A stretch of 64,000 nucleotides of DNA, from positions 37,049-101,048 of the forward strand of contig NZ_PYWI01000016.1 in the NCBI RefSeq assembly GCF_003049575.1. The letters are read 5' to 3'. The position numbers and the translations under genes are program-made. This document shows positions 18,607 through 29,500 of this stretch, in pieces (position 1 is the first letter of the stretch; the number at the start of each line of letters is the position of its first letter). The notes under the pieces were generated by a model, which saw only the letters and a list, made by a program, of their open reading frames with translations, was not told where the DNA came from and did not search any database. This DNA comes from Lysinibacillus parviboronicapiens (GTDB lineage Bacteria; Bacillota; Bacilli; Bacillales_A; Planococcaceae).

Positions 18607-19140
18607 ATGGAGAAAAATTGGTATGTTGTTCATACGTATTCAGGGTATGAGAACCGTGTAAAAGCAAACCTAGAGAAACGTGTTGAAACGATGGGAATGC
18701 AAGATAAAATCTTCCGTGTAATCGTTCCTGAACACGAAGAAACAGAAATGAAGGATGGCAAAAAGCGTACAATGATGCGCAAGGTTTTCCCAGGTTACGT
18801 CCTAGTAGAATTAATTATGACAGATGATTCTTGGTACGTTGTGCGTAATACGCCAGGCGTAACAGGCTTTATTGGTTCATCAGGTGGCGGTGCAAAACCA
18901 ACACCTTTATTACCTGAGGAAGCGGATCGACTACTAGAACAAATGGGTATGACTGATAAAGTAGTAGAAGTGGATATTTCTATAGGTGAATCCGTTGAAG
19001 TATTAGAAGGACCTTTTGCGCATTTCCAAGGACGTGTTGAAGAAATCGACACAGAAAAAGGAAAAGTAAAAGTAACGGTTGATATGTTTGGCCGCGAAAC
19101 AATAATGGAACTAGATTTTGAGCAAATTCAAAAATTATAA
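18607..19140 (+). CDS. nusG: Transcription elongation factor NusG
   Basis: The 177-residue protein has the NGN domain starting MEKNWYVVHTYSGYE and including the FPGYVLVE patch near residue 60, and a C-terminal KOW domain (about 122-177) with GPFAHFQGRVEEID. It binds RNA polymerase and in B. subtilis promotes sequence-specific pausing and coupling. The start agrees with homologues. The unusual spacing of the ribosome site is described with the leader. Confidence 0.97.
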   Translation: MEKNWYVVHTYSGYENRVKANLEKRVETMGMQDKIFRVIVPEHEETEMKDGKKRTMMRKVFPGYVLVELIMTDDSWYVVRNTPGVTGFIGSSGGGAKPTPLLPEEADRLLEQMGMTDKVVEVDISIGESVEVLEGPFAHFQGRVEEIDTEKGKVKVTVDMFGRETIMELDFEQIQKL

Positions 19141-19245
19141 CTACTAAGAAGTTAGTAATGGAAATACTGAAGCTGTGGCGTATGTCGCAGATTTTGTTAA
19201 TTACTACTTGCTTAAAAAAATTAAAAGTGGTATTATTTCATAGGT

Positions 19246-19274
19246 CAGACTGTCATACTTTGGTTTGACGTCTG
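19246..19274 (+). other. Hairpin in the nusG-rplK intergenic region
   Basis: CAGACTGTCA (19246-19255) pairs with TGACGTCTG (19266-19274) with one bulged base. No T-run follows, so it may be a pause or processing structure. A GATAAT box lies at 19279-19284, but no good -35 box was found. Confidence 0.4.
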
Positions 19275-19323
19275 CAATGATAATTTTAATGTTATCGGCA
19301 ATTAGCTGACAGACAGATATTGA

Positions 19324-19348
19324 GTGGGAGGGGCAACCCAATTACCAC
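19324..19348 (+). promoter_or_regulatory. L1-binding operator hairpin in the rplK leader
   Basis: The mRNA carries GTGGGAGG on one side and ATTACCAC on the other of a short GGG/CCC stem. This mimics the ribosomal protein L1 site on 23S rRNA helix 76-77 (GGTGGGAGG ... ATACCACC). It lies about 12 bases before the rplK ribosome site, where L1 binding would repress translation of rplK and, by coupling, rplA. This feedback is well known from E. coli and archaea; its use here is inferred. Confidence 0.8.
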
Positions 19349-19374
19349 ATCACGGACTTAAGGAGGTGTGTCTC

Positions 19375-19800
19375 GTGGCTAAAAAAGTTATTAAAGTTGT
19401 TAAACTTCAAATCCCTGCTGGTAAAGCAAACCCAGCTCCGCCGGTTGGTCCTGCATTAGGTCAAGCGGGTGTGAACATCATGGGATTCTGTAAAGAATTC
19501 AATGCGCGTACTGCCGATCAAGCTGGTCTTATTATTCCAGTAGAAATTTCAGTATTCGAAGACCGTTCATTTACTTTCATTACAAAAACTCCACCTGCAG
19601 CAGTTTTACTTAAAGTAGCAGCTGGTATCCAATCTGGATCAGGTGAACCAAACCGTAAAAAAGTAGCGACGGTTAAACGTGATAAAGTTCGCGAAATCGC
19701 TGAAACTAAAATGCCAGACCTTAACGCTGCTTCAGTAGAAGCTGCAATGTTAATGGTTGAAGGTACTGCACGAAGCATGGGTATTGTTATCGAAGACTAA
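19375..19800 (+). CDS. rplK: 50S ribosomal protein L11
   Basis: The protein is 141 residues from GTG 19375, the same as B. subtilis L11. It has the proline-rich N-terminal domain [14 protein letters not shown] (thiostrepton and stringent-response region) and the C-terminal rRNA-binding domain ending [10 protein letters not shown]11 binds the GTPase-associated centre of 23S rRNA and is needed for RelA activation. AAGGAGGTG lies seven bases upstream. A longer frame from 19324 begins inside the L1 hairpin and is rejected. Confidence 0.97.
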
Positions 19801-19832
19801 TCCCAGTTACTTGATGATGTATTTGTTTTTGG

Positions 19833-19867
19833 AAGGTTGCGGAGTTTCTTTGTGAACGCGCAACCTT
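19833..19867 (+). other. Stable hairpin between rplK and rplA
   Basis: AAGGTTGCG (19833-19841) and CGCAACCTT (19859-19867) are perfect complements around a 17-base loop. Only a short T-rich stretch follows, so partial termination or RNA processing is possible. Confidence 0.55.
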
Positions 19868-19872
19868 TATTC

Positions 19873-19899
19873 GTGGGAGGTAAAATCCGCTATAACCAC
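19873..19899 (+). promoter_or_regulatory. Second L1-type operator, before rplA
   Basis: GTGGGAGG (19873-19880) faces ATAACCAC (19892-19899) around a short internal segment, the same arrangement as the rplK site, and sits ten bases before the rplA ribosome site. The two sites share the outer elements but not the loop sequence, which points to selection on the protein-binding part. Confidence 0.7.
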
Positions 19900-19919
19900 A
19901 ATCAAGGAGGAATTATATA

Positions 19920-20618
19920 ATGGCTAAAAAAGGTAAAAAACTGCAAGATGCAGCAAAATTAATCGACCGTAACGCAGTATACGGCGCACAAGAAGCAATT
20001 GAACTTGCTCAAAAAACTAGCACAGTAAACTTCGACGCTACTGTAGAAGTTGCTTTCCGTTTAGGAATCGATACTCGTAAAAATGACCAACAAATCCGTG
20101 GTGCAGTAGTGCTTCCAAACGGTACTGGTAAAACTCAACGTGTATTAGTATTTGCTAAAGGTGAAAAACTTAAAGAAGCAGAAGCAGCTGGTGCTGACTA
20201 TGTAGGCGATGCAGAGTACATCCAAAAAATCCAACAAGGTTGGTTTGACTTCGATGTAATCGTAGCAACTCCTGACATGATGGGTGAAGTTGGTAAACTT
20301 GGCCGTGTATTAGGACCTAAAGGCTTAATGCCAAACCCTAAAACTGGTACAGTTACTTTCGATGTAACGAAAGCTATTGCTGAGATCAAAGCTGGTAAAG
20401 TTGAATACCGTGCTGACAAAGCGGGTATCATCCACGCACCAATCGGGAAAGCTTCTTTCTCTACAGAAAAACTTGTAGAAAACTTCTTAACTGTATTTGA
20501 CGTTGTTCAAAAAGCGAAACCTGCTGCAGCTAAAGGTACTTACATGAAATCTGTAAATGTTACAACTACAATGGGTCCAGCTGTTAAAATCGACGCTGCT
20601 AGCGTAGTAGTAAAATAA
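19920..20618 (+). CDS. rplA: 50S ribosomal protein L1
   Basis: At 232 residues it matches bacterial L1, with the family signature near residues 120-140 ([21 protein letters not shown], quoted here in part) and the RNA-binding fold N- and C-terminal parts around an inserted domain II. It forms the mobile L1 stalk on 23S rRNA and is the likely feedback repressor acting on the two operators upstream. ATG follows AAGGAGGAATT. A terminator is not obvious downstream, but a strong new promoter begins at 20686. Confidence 0.97.
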   Translation: MAKKGKKLQDAAKLIDRNAVYGAQEAIELAQKTSTVNFDATVEVAFRLGIDTRKNDQQIRGAVVLPNGTGKTQRVLVFAKGEKLKEAEAAGADYVGDAEYIQKIQQGWFDFDVIVATPDMMGEVGKLGRVLGPKGLMPNPKTGTVTFDVTKAIAEIKAGKVEYRADKAGIIHAPIGKASFSTEKLVENFLTVFDVVQKAKPAAAKGTYMKSVNVTTTMGPAVKIDAASVVVK

Positions 20619-20685
20619 TATCTTTTATATTTATTCAGCCGTGCTTCTAACTAGTGCGTTTGAATAATATTTGATATAAAAACGG

Positions 20686-20714
20686 TTGACAGCAATCCGT
20701 ATCTTTGGTAAGAT
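20686..20714 (+). promoter_or_regulatory. Sigma-A promoter of rplJ-rplL
   Basis: TTGACA (20686-20691) and TAAGAT (20709-20714) are 17 bases apart, followed by the L10 leader. Confidence 0.85.
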
Positions 20715-20719
20715 GGGTG

Positions 20720-20867
20720 CTGTTGTGAATCATCCATTTGTACCGTAGACAGTAGGAGTGACTTGTCACTTAATGATCCTACCGAGGACATCGGAATTCG
20801 GATTCTTATTTTAAAGATGATGACTTTCAGCCTCTGTGTCTATATGACCCAGAGGCTTTTCTTTTGT
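20720..20867 (+). promoter_or_regulatory. L10-type leader RNA with terminal attenuator
   Basis: The region between promoter and rplJ holds the typical paired segments of the bacterial L10 leader and ends with a clear terminator: AGCCTCTG (20829-20836) pairs with CAGAGGCT (20850-20857) followed by TTTTCTTTT. The L10(L12)4 complex binds this leader in other bacteria and represses rplJL. Position and layout support the call; the fine structure was not computed. Confidence 0.75.
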
Positions 20868-20903
20868 CGGTATAAATGACCCATTCTAATAGGAGGTGTC
20901 ATC

Positions 20904-21404
20904 ATGAGCAAAGCAATCGAAAACAAACAATCACAAGTGCAAGAAATCACTGAAAAATTCCAAGGCGCTGCTTCTGTAGTAGTAGTGGATTACCGTGGTC
21001 TTAATGTTGCGCAAGTAACTGAGCTTCGTAAACAACTTCGTGAAGCTGGCGTTGAGTTCAAAGTTTACAAAAACACTTTAACTCGTCGTGCTGCTGAAGC
21101 TGCTGGCGTTGAAGGAATCAACGAAGTATTAACTGGTCCTAACGCAATCGCGTTCTCAACTGAAGATGTTGTAGCTCCTGCTAAAATCATCAACGATTTC
21201 GCTAAGAAAAATGAAGCTTTAGAAATTAAAGCGGGTATCATTGAAGGTACAATCTCTTCTGTTGAAGATGTTAAAGCACTTGCAGAACTTCCATCACGCG
21301 AAGGTCTTCTATCAATGCTTTTATCTGTACTTCAAGCTCCAGTGCGCAACTTCGCACTTGCAACAAAAGCTGTTGCAGAACAAAAAGAAGAACAAGGCGC
21401 GTAA
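20904..21404 (+). CDS. rplJ: 50S ribosomal protein L10
   Basis: The 166-residue protein matches L10: an N-terminal rRNA-binding domain with [20 protein letters not shown] (about 27-46) and a C-terminal helix (about 135-166) that carries L7/L12 dimers. It is the probable autogenous repressor of its own operon. ATG follows AGGAGGTGTCATC. Confidence 0.97.
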   Translation: MSKAIENKQSQVQEITEKFQGAASVVVVDYRGLNVAQVTELRKQLREAGVEFKVYKNTLTRRAAEAAGVEGINEVLTGPNAIAFSTEDVVAPAKIINDFAKKNEALEIKAGIIEGTISSVEDVKALAELPSREGLLSMLLSVLQAPVRNFALATKAVAEQKEEQGA

Positions 21405-21477
21405 TTCTTTACGTTGCTTAACTTCAGCGGCCTGACCGCAAAAAAATAAAACATTATCCAATTAGGAGGAAATTATA

Positions 21478-21837
21478 ATGAACAAAGAGCAAATCTTAGA
21501 AGCTATCAAAGCTATGACAGTTCTTGAATTAAACGATTTAGTAAAAGCTATCGAAGAAGAATTCGGTGTAACAGCTGCTGCTCCAGTAGCAGTAGTTGCT
21601 GGCGGTGCTGCTGCAGCTGAAGAAAAAACTGAATTTGACGTAGTATTAGCATCTGCTGGTGCAGAAAAAATCAAAGTAATCAAAGTGGTTCGTGAAATCA
21701 CTGGTTTAGGTCTTAAAGAAGCTAAAGAAGTTGTAGATAACGCTCCTAAAGCTCTTAAAGAAGGCGTTTCTAAAGATGAAGCTGAACAAATCAAAGCTAA
21801 ACTTGAAGAAGTTGGCGCATCTGTAGAAGTTAAGTAA
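21478..21837 (+). CDS. rplL: 50S ribosomal protein L7/L12
   Basis: The 119-residue acidic protein has an N-terminal dimerisation domain (1-32), an alanine-rich hinge with [14 protein letters not shown] (about 36-50) and a C-terminal domain with [21 protein letters not shown] (in part quoted) that recruits translational GTPases. Several copies per ribosome are anchored on L10. A terminator after rplL ends the unit. A GCGG/CCGC hairpin lies in the 73-base gap after rplJ. Confidence 0.97.
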   Translation: MNKEQILEAIKAMTVLELNDLVKAIEEEFGVTAAAPVAVVAGGAAAAEEKTEFDVVLASAGAEKIKVIKVVREITGLGLKEAKEVVDNAPKALKEGVSKDEAEQIKAKLEEVGASVEVK

Positions 21838-21862
21838 TCTCGTATTACTTTTATACAAAAAG

Positions 21863-21892
21863 AAAGCTCGTCATTTGTGGCGAGCTTTTTCT
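21863..21892 (+). terminator. Terminator after rplL
   Basis: AAAGCTCG (21863-21870) pairs with CGAGCTTT (21881-21888), with a T-run of five. Confidence 0.88.
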
Positions 21893-21913
21893 TCATTCTG
21901 AGGAGGCATGAAA

Positions 21914-22516
21914 ATGTCAGATCACTATTATACAAATAAACCTCAAACTGAGAGTAAACCTCGTCACTGGACATTTAAGTTACTTGGGCATTCGTTTTCT
22001 TTTGAAACGGATGCAGGTGTATTTAGTAAAAGCGAAGTAGATTTTGGATCCCGTGTATTAATAGATACGTTTAAAATGCCTGAAGTTGATGGTGCGATTT
22101 TTGATGTGGGTTGTGGATATGGACCGATTGGATTGTCTATTGCCAAAGCAAATCCCCAACGTACTGTTTTTATGATGGATATTAATGAACGTGCAGTTGC
22201 ACTTTCGCAAAAAAATGCGCAAGTAAACGGAGTTCAAAATGTACGAATATTTGTAAGTGACGGACTATCGATGGTGGATAATGACGCAAAGGCTGCGGCT
22301 ATTTTAACCAACCCTCCAATTCGTGCAGGAAAAGATACAATTTTCCGTTTTTACGATGGTGCTTACGATAAGCTAGTGACATCTGGAGAGTTGTGGGTAG
22401 TGATTCAGAAAAAGCAGGGTGCACCTTCGACGGTAAGTTATTTAGAAGAGAAGTTTTTAGAAGTCGATGTTGTCGAGAAGAAAAAAGGATATTGGATTAT
22501 ACGTGCAAAAAAATAA
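21914..22516 (+). CDS. rsmC: RsmC-family rRNA methyltransferase (YbxB)
   Basis: From ATG 21914 the protein is 200 residues. It has SAM motif I FDVGCGYGPIGLSIAKA near residues 57-73 and the catalytic tetrapeptide region LTNPPIRAGK near 133-142, matching the NPPF-type motif of 16S/23S guanine-N2 methyltransferases. The B. subtilis orthologue YbxB sits in the same place. I chose 21914 because AGGAGG ends at 21906, leaving seven bases; the in-frame ATG at 21908 is too close. Target base is inferred from the family. Confidence 0.9.
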   Translation: MSDHYYTNKPQTESKPRHWTFKLLGHSFSFETDAGVFSKSEVDFGSRVLIDTFKMPEVDGAIFDVGCGYGPIGLSIAKANPQRTVFMMDINERAVALSQKNAQVNGVQNVRIFVSDGLSMVDNDAKAAAILTNPPIRAGKDTIFRFYDGAYDKLVTSGELWVVIQKKQGAPSTVSYLEEKFLEVDVVEKKKGYWIIRAKK

Positions 22517-22535
22517 ATGAAATATGTATAAAATA

Positions 22536-22569
22536 TTGACTTGACAAATCGGCTATGATAATATGATAC
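22536..22569 (+). promoter_or_regulatory. Overlapping promoters of rpoB
   Basis: TTGACT (22536-22541) is 17 bases from TAATAT (22559-22564), and TTGACA (22541-22546) is 17 bases from TGATAC (22564-22569). Either or both could drive rpoB. Confidence 0.7.
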
Positions 22570-22658
22570 AATGCAAAAATATTATTTTGAGGTCGTGTGC
22601 CCTTTTGTATATGATTAGTTTTATATGGGTATACTTGCCAAGATAAGTTTAGTTAACC

Positions 22659-22694
22659 GAAAATGAGATCTTTTTGAAGACTCGTTTTCTTTTT
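22659..22694 (+). terminator. Terminator-like attenuator hairpin in the rpoB leader
   Basis: GAAAATGAG (22659-22667) pairs with CTCGTTTTC (22681-22689) and a T-run follows. It lies between the rpoB promoter and gene, so readthrough must occur; it could set the level of rpoBC transcription. Confidence 0.7.
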
Positions 22695-22766
22695 GTCTTT
22701 CGAAATCATACACTATTTGTATGATTTTGCAAAGACCTAATATCGCTTTATTGAGGGGTGAATGAG

Positions 22767-25700
22767 TTGACAGGTCAACTAGTTCAGTACGGACAACACC
22801 GCCAGCGTAGAAGCTTTGCGCGTATTAAAGAGGTGCTTGAGCTTCCAAATCTGATTGAGATTCAAACGGCGTCTTACGAGTGGTTCCTTGAAGAAGGTTT
22901 ACGTGAAATGTTCCGTGACATTTCGCCGATCGAGGACTTTACAGGTAATCTTTCATTAGAATTCATCGATTATACATTGGGTGATCCTAAGTATGATGTG
23001 GATGAGTGTAAAGAGCGAGATGTTACTTACGCAGCTCCATTACGTGTGAAAGTACGTCTTTACAACAAAGAAACAGACGAAGTGAAAGAACAAGATGTAT
23101 TCATGGGTGACTTCCCATTAATGACTGAAACAGGTACGTTCATCATCAATGGTGCAGAACGTGTTATCGTTTCACAATTAGTTCGATCACCAAGTGTGTA
23201 TTTTCATGATAAAACTGATAAGAACGGTAAAAAAGGCTTCGGAGCAACGGTTATTCCGAACCGAGGCGCTTGGTTAGAATATGAAACTGACGCAAAAGAC
23301 GTAGTATATGTGCGCATTGATCGTACGCGTAAGCTACCAGTAACAGTGTTGCTTCGTGCTTTAGGTTTCGGTTCAGATCAAGAAATTATCGATATTATCG
23401 GTGACAACGAGTATTTACGTAATACGCTTGAAAAAGATAACTCTGAAAGTACAGAAAAAGCACTTTTAGAAATTTATGAGCGTTTACGTCCTGGTGAGCC
23501 ACCAACAGTCGAAAGTGCTAAGAGCTTATTATACTCTCGTTTCTTCGATGCAAAACGCTATGATTTAGCGAATGTTGGTCGTTACAAAATGAATAAAAAG
23601 CTTCACATTAAAAATCGTTTATTCAACCAAACGATTGCAGAGACGCTTGTAGATCCAGAAACAGGCGAAATTTTAGTAGAAAAAGGTACAGTGCTTGATC
23701 GTCGTACATTAGATAAAATCTTACCGTACCTAGAAGATTCTTCAAAAGGTATTGGCTACCGTTCTTTATCACAAGTCGGTGGTGTACTTGAGGATGATGT
23801 AACAATCCAATCTATTAAAATTTATGCACCAAAAGATGAAGCACAAAAAGAAATCAATATAATTGGTAATGCGTATATTGATGAAGAAGTGAAAAATATT
23901 ACACCTGCTGACGTGCTATCTTCAGTAAGTTACTTCTTCAACTTACTTTACCAAGTAGGGGCTACTGATGATATCGACCATTTAGGTAATCGTCGTCTAC
24001 GCTCTGTTGGTGAGCTATTACAAAACCAATTCCGTATCGGTTTATCTCGTATGGAACGTGTAGTACGTGAGCGTATGTCTATTAACGACACAGCTGCTAT
24101 CGTACCACAACAATTAATCAACATCCGTCCTGTTATTGCATCGATTAAAGAGTTCTTTGGTAGCTCTCAATTATCTCAATTCATGGACCAAACAAACCCA
24201 TTAGCAGAGCTAACACATAAACGTCGTCTATCTGCATTAGGACCGGGTGGTTTAACGCGTGAGCGCGCTGGTTTCGAAGTACGTGACGTTCACTACTCTC
24301 ACTATGGTCGTATGTGTCCAATCGAGACACCAGAGGGTCCAAACATTGGGTTAATCAACTCATTATCTTCATTTGCCAAAGTAAATAAATTTGGATTCAT
24401 TGAAACACCTTACCGTCGTATTGATCATGAAACTGGTAAAGTAACGGACCAAATCGATTATTTAACAGCGGACGAAGAAGATAACTACTACGTTGCACAA
24501 GCAAACTCGTTATTAAATCCAGATGGTACATTTACAAATGACGAAGTAGTAGGTCGTTTCCGTGGGGATAACACTGTATTCAATAAGGCACAAATGGACT
24601 ACATGGACGTATCTCCTAAACAAGTAGTTTCTGCTGCGACAGCATGTATTCCGTTCTTAGAAAACGATGACTCTAACCGTGCACTTATGGGTGCCAACAT
24701 GCAACGTCAAGCGGTTCCACTATTAAATCCAGAAGCGCCATTCGTTGGTACTGGTATGGAACACGTAGATGCGCGTGACTCAGGTGCGGCAGTTGTAGCG
24801 AAGTATGATGGTATTGTAGAGCATGTTGAAGCCCGTTCAATCCACGTACGTCGCATTGAAACAGTTGACGGTAAAGAAGTTAAAGGCGATTTAACAAAAT
24901 ATAAATTACAAAAATTCATTCGTTCAAACCAAGGTACTTCATATAACCAACGTCCACTTGTAAAAGTTGGCGAACGTGTGAAACCTCGTGATATTTTAGC
25001 AGACGGTCCATCGATGGAAAAAGGTGAATTAGCTCTTGGTCGTAACGTTCTTGTTGCATTCATGACATGGAACGGCTTCAACTATGAGGATGCTGTTATC
25101 ATGAGCGAACGCCTTGTAAAAGACGATGTTTATACTTCAGTTCATATTGAAGAATACGAATCAGAGTCTCGCGATACAAAATTAGGACCTGAAGAAATCA
25201 CACGTGATATTCCAAACGTTGGGGAAGATGCACTTCGTAATTTAGACGAACGTGGAATCATCCGTATTGGTGCGGAAGTTCGTGACGGTGATATTCTTGT
25301 TGGTAAAGTAACGCCTAAAGGGGTTACAGAACTAACTGCTGAAGAGCGTTTATTACATGCAATCTTTGGTGAAAAAGCACGTGAAGTTCGTGATACTTCA
25401 TTACGCGTACCACATGGTGCGGGCGGTATTATTCTTGACGTGAAAGTATTTAACCGTGAAGATGGCGATGAGTTACCACCAGGTGTTAACCAATTAGTTC
25501 GTGCATACATTGTTCAAAAACGTAAAATCCGCGTTGGGGACAAAATGGCCGGACGTCATGGTAACAAAGGGGTTATCTCTCGTATTTTACCGGAAGAGGA
25601 TATGCCATTTATGCCAGACGGCACTCCTGTAGATATCATGTTAAACCCACTAGGTGTACCTTCTCGTATGAATATCGGACAAGTTTTAGAGCTACACTTA

Positions 25701-26333
25701 GGTATGGCTTCTCGTTACTTAGGTATCCATATGGCAACACCAGTATTTGATGGTGCCAACGAAGAAGATGTTTGGGAAACGATGGAAGAAGCAGGGATGA
25801 ACCGTGATGGTAAAACAATCCTGTATGATGGACGTTCTGGTGAGCCATTTGATAACCGTGTATCTGTTGGGATCATGTACATGATCAAACTTGCGCACAT
25901 GGTTGATGATAAACTTCATGCACGTTCAACTGGTCCTTACTCACTTGTTACACAACAACCACTTGGTGGTAAAGCACAGTTCGGTGGACAACGCTTTGGT
26001 GAGATGGAGGTATGGGCACTTGAAGCATATGGTGCTGCGTACACACTTCAAGAAATTTTAACAGTTAAATCCGATGACGTGGTTGGTCGTGTAAAAACTT
26101 ACGAAGCCATTGTTAAAGGTGAAAGTGTACCAGAGCCGGGTGTTCCTGAATCGTTCAAAGTATTGATCAAAGAACTTCAATCTCTTGGTATGGATGTAAA
26201 AATGTTAACAATCAATGATGAAGAAGTAGAGCTTCGCGATTTAGATGAAGAAGAAGATCTTCAACCAGCTGATGCACTTAACATTGCACCACAGCCAGAA
26301 AAAGAAGAAGAGCCAGTGGAGTCATTTGAATAA
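22767..26333 (+). CDS. rpoB: RNA polymerase beta subunit
   Basis: The protein is 1188 residues from TTG 22767, agreeing with B. subtilis [16 protein letters not shown]; an in-frame GTG at 22758 lies inside the ribosome site. The rifampicin cluster ([18 protein letters not shown] and [14 protein letters not shown]) has no recognised resistance substitution. The C-terminal active-centre segments [13 protein letters not shown] and [13 protein letters not shown] are intact. The C-terminus is acidic. It is separated from rpoC by a strong terminator-like hairpin. Confidence 0.98.
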   Translation: MTGQLVQYGQHRQRRSFARIKEVLELPNLIEIQTASYEWFLEEGLREMFRDISPIEDFTGNLSLEFIDYTLGDPKYDVDECKERDVTYAAPLRVKVRLYNKETDEVKEQDVFMGDFPLMTETGTFIINGAERVIVSQLVRSPSVYFHDKTDKNGKKGFGATVIPNRGAWLEYETDAKDVVYVRIDRTRKLPVTVLLRALGFGSDQEIIDIIGDNEYLRNTLEKDNSESTEKALLEIYERLRPGEPPTVESAKSLLYSRFFDAKRYDLANVGRYKMNKKLHIKNRLFNQTIAETLVDPETGEILVEKGTVLDRRTLDKILPYLEDSSKGIGYRSLSQVGGVLEDDVTIQSIKIYAPKDEAQKEINIIGNAYIDEEVKNITPADVLSSVSYFFNLLYQVGATDDIDHLGNRRLRSVGELLQNQFRIGLSRMERVVRERMSINDTAAIVPQQLINIRPVIASIKEFFGSSQLSQFMDQTNPLAELTHKRRLSALGPGGLTRERAGFEVRDVHYSHYGRMCPIETPEGPNIGLINSLSSFAKVNKFGFIETPYRRIDHETGKVTDQIDYLTADEEDNYYVAQANSLLNPDGTFTNDEVVGRFRGDNTVFNKAQMDYMDVSPKQVVSAATACIPFLENDDSNRALMGANMQRQAVPLLNPEAPFVGTGMEHVDARDSGAAVVAKYDGIVEHVEARSIHVRRIETVDGKEVKGDLTKYKLQKFIRSNQGTSYNQRPLVKVGERVKPRDILADGPSMEKGELALGRNVLVAFMTWNGFNYEDAVIMSERLVKDDVYTSVHIEEYESESRDTKLGPEEITRDIPNVGEDALRNLDERGIIRIGAEVRDGDILVGKVTPKGVTELTAEERLLHAIFGEKAREVRDTSLRVPHGAGGIILDVKVFNREDGDELPPGVNQLVRAYIVQKRKIRVGDKMAGRHGNKGVISRILPEEDMPFMPDGTPVDIMLNPLGVPSRMNIGQVLELHLGMASRYLGIHMATPVFDGANEEDVWETMEEAGMNRDGKTILYDGRSGEPFDNRVSVGIMYMIKLAHMVDDKLHARSTGPYSLVTQQPLGGKAQFGGQRFGEMEVWALEAYGAAYTLQEILTVKSDDVVGRVKTYEAIVKGESVPEPGVPESFKVLIKELQSLGMDVKMLTINDEEVELRDLDEEEDLQPADALNIAPQPEKEEEPVESFE

Positions 26334-26347
26334 TTAACACTATTCAG

Positions 26348-26387
26348 AGCCGGGCAGGATTTGATGCCCTGTCCGGCTTTTCTTTAC
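26348..26387 (+). terminator. Terminator-like hairpin between rpoB and rpoC
   Basis: AGCCGGGCAGG (26348-26358) pairs with CCTGTCCGGCT (26368-26378) with a wobble, and TTTTCTTT follows. A strong intrinsic terminator inside an rpoBC operon implies partial termination, or a separate rpoC promoter such as the weak TTGTCG ... TTATAA pair at 26444-26473. Confidence 0.8.
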
Positions 26388-26501
26388 TTGTAAAACAATC
26401 TATTTTTAATCTTTTGTCAAAGAAGTACATTTTTTGCAAACGATTGTCGAGCTGCGTAAAAGAGTCTTTATAAAGACCTATACTAAAGGGAGGTAGGCTC
26501 C

Positions 26502-29500
26502 TTGATAGACGTTAATGAATTTGAATATATGAAAATTGGTTTAGCTTCTCCTGACAAGATTCGTTCTTGGTCATACGGTGAAGTCAAAAAACCTGAAACA
26601 ATCAACTACCGAACATTAAAACCAGAAAAAGATGGTTTATTCTGTGAACGTATTTTCGGTCCAACTAAAGACTGGGAATGTCACTGTGGTAAATACAAAC
26701 GTGTGCGCTACAAAGGCGTAGTTTGTGACCGTTGTGGTGTTGAAGTAACACGTGCAAAAGTTCGTCGTGAACGTATGGGTCACATCGAATTAGCAGCCCC
26801 AGTTTCTCACATTTGGTACTTCAAAGGTATTCCAAGCCGTATGGGTCTTATCTTAGATATGTCTCCACGTGCTTTAGAAGAAGTAATTTACTTCGCATCT
26901 TATGTTGTAATCGAACCGGGTGCTACTAACTTAGAAAGCAAGCAATTACTTTCTGAAAAAGAGTACCGTGCATACCGCGAAAAATTTGGGAACACATTCG
27001 AAGCAGCGATGGGTGCAGAAGCAATCAAAAAGCTTCTTGCTAAAATTGATCTTGAAGATGAAACATATTCTTTAAAAGAAGAGTTGAAATCTGCACAAGG
27101 CCAACGTCGTACACGTGCGATTAAACGTCTAGAGGTTGTTGAATCATTCCGTAATTCAGGTAACTCACCTGAATGGATGATTTTAGATGTACTACCTGTT
27201 ATTCCACCAGAGCTTCGTCCAATGGTGCAATTAGATGGTGGTCGTTTCGCGACATCTGATTTAAATGATCTTTACCGTCGAGTTATCAACCGTAATAACC
27301 GTTTAAAACGCTTATTAGACCTTGGTGCACCAAGCATCATCGTTCAAAACGAAAAACGTATGTTACAAGAAGCTGTTGATGCATTAATCGATAATGGCCG
27401 CCGTGGTCGTCCGGTAACAGGTCCAGGTAACCGTCCGTTAAAATCACTTTCACACATGTTGAAAGGAAAACAAGGTCGTTTCCGTCAAAACTTACTTGGT
27501 AAACGTGTTGACTATTCAGGTCGTTCAGTTATCGTAGTAGGTCCAAACTTAAAAATGTACCAATGTGGTCTACCAAAAGAAATGGCAATTGAGCTATTTA
27601 AACCTTTCGTTATGAAAGAGTTAGTAGAACGTGGTCTTGCACATAATATTAAATCTGCTAAACGTAAAATTGAACGTTTAAACAACGATGTATGGGACGT
27701 TTTAGAAGACGTTATCCGTGAGCACCCGGTATTACTTAACCGTGCACCGACGCTTCACCGTCTTGGTATCCAAGCATTCGAACCAACATTAGTTGAAGGG
27801 CGCGCTATTCGTCTTCACCCATTAGTATGTACAGCTTATAACGCTGACTTTGATGGTGACCAAATGGCGGTTCACGTTCCTTTATCAGCAGAAGCACAAG
27901 CAGAAGCTCGTCTTCTAATGCTTGCTGCACAAAACATCCTAAACCCGAAAGACGGTAAACCAGTTGTAACACCGTCTCAAGATATGGTATTAGGTAACTA
28001 TTATTTAACATTAGAGCGTGAAGATGCTCGTGGTGAAGGTTCCATTTTCTATGGACCAAATGAAGTGCTAATCGCGTATGATACTGGTCATGTTCACTTG
28101 CATACACGTATTGCGATAAAAGCAAGTTCACTACACAATCCAACGTTTACTGAAGAGCAAAATAATATGTTCTTAATCACAACTGTTGGTAAAGTAATCT
28201 TTAACGAAATCTTGCCTGAATCATTCCCGTTCATTAATGAACCGACTGAATTTAACTTAGAGCAAGAAACACCACAAAAATACTTTGTAAATTTAACAAT
28301 TGACGAAGAAACTTTAAAAGAACTTGAAGCAGATGCTGCATACAAAGAACTTGATGAAAAAGGCAAAGTAGATGCACAACGTACAGCTGTACTTCGCAAA
28401 CACTTTGTATCAGTTCCTGTTGTAAACCCATTCCGTAAGAAGTTCTTAGGAAATATCATCGCTGAAGTGTTTAAACGTTTCCACATTACAGAAACATCTA
28501 AAATGCTTGACCGTATGAAAAACCTTGGTTTCAAATATTCAACACGTGCTGGTATCACTGTTGGTGTATCTGACATCGTTGTATTACCAGATAAAGGCGA
28601 AATCTTAGCAGTAGCACAAGAAAAAGTAGATAAAGTACAGGCGCAATTCCGTCGTGGTTTCATCACTGAAGATGAGCGTTATGATCGCGTTATCTCTAGT
28701 TGGAGTGCAGCGAAAGATGAAATTCAATCGAAGCTGATGAAATCGCTTGAGAAAACAAACCCAATCTTCATGATGTCTGACTCAGGTGCCCGTGGTAACG
28801 CATCTAACTTTACACAGTTAGCTGGTATGCGTGGTCTGATGGCCAACCCGGCTGGTCGTATCATTGAACTTCCAATCAAATCGTCATTCCGTGAAGGTTT
28901 AACGGTATTGGAATACTTCATCTCTACGCATGGTGCTCGTAAAGGTCTTGCCGATACAGCCTTGAAAACGGCCGATTCAGGTTACTTAACTCGTCGTCTT
29001 GTAGACGTTGCACAAGATGTTATCGTTCGTGAAGATGACTGTGGAACTGACCGTGGTTTAACAATTGGTGCGTTAATGGAAGGTACAGAGTTAATCGAAG
29101 CGTTAGACGAACGTATTGTTGGTCGTCATGCAAAGAAAACTATCTATCATCCAGAAACAGGCGAAGTGATTTTAGCGAAAGATGGTTTAATCGACCAAGA
29201 TATCGCTCGCGTCATTACTGAATTAGGTATTGAAGAGGTAACAATTCGTTCTGCATTTACATGTAATACAAAACATGGCGTATGTAAAAAATGTTACGGC
29301 ATGAACTTAGCAACAGGTGAAAAGGTTGAAGTTGGGGAAGCAGTTGGTATTATTGCGGCTCAATCAATCGGTGAACCAGGTACACAGTTAACAATGCGTA
29401 CTTTCCATACAGGTGGGGTTGCCGGAGATGATATTACACAAGGTCTTCCACGTATCCAAGAGATTTTTGAAGCTCGTAATCCTAAAGGTCAATCAGTTAT

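Noticed and set aside
19324..19374. N-terminal extension of L11 from GTG 19324
   Set aside because: This GTG is part of the L1 operator hairpin; the ribosome site and homology point to GTG 19375.
25142..25510. Long minus-strand frames inside rpoB, rpoC and ribosomal genes
   Set aside because: They lie antisense to strongly conserved genes with biased codons and show no own ribosome sites or protein signatures.
22767..26333. Rifampicin-resistance substitution in rpoB
   Set aside because: The cluster [18 protein letters not shown] and [10 protein letters not shown] matches the sensitive B. subtilis sequence.
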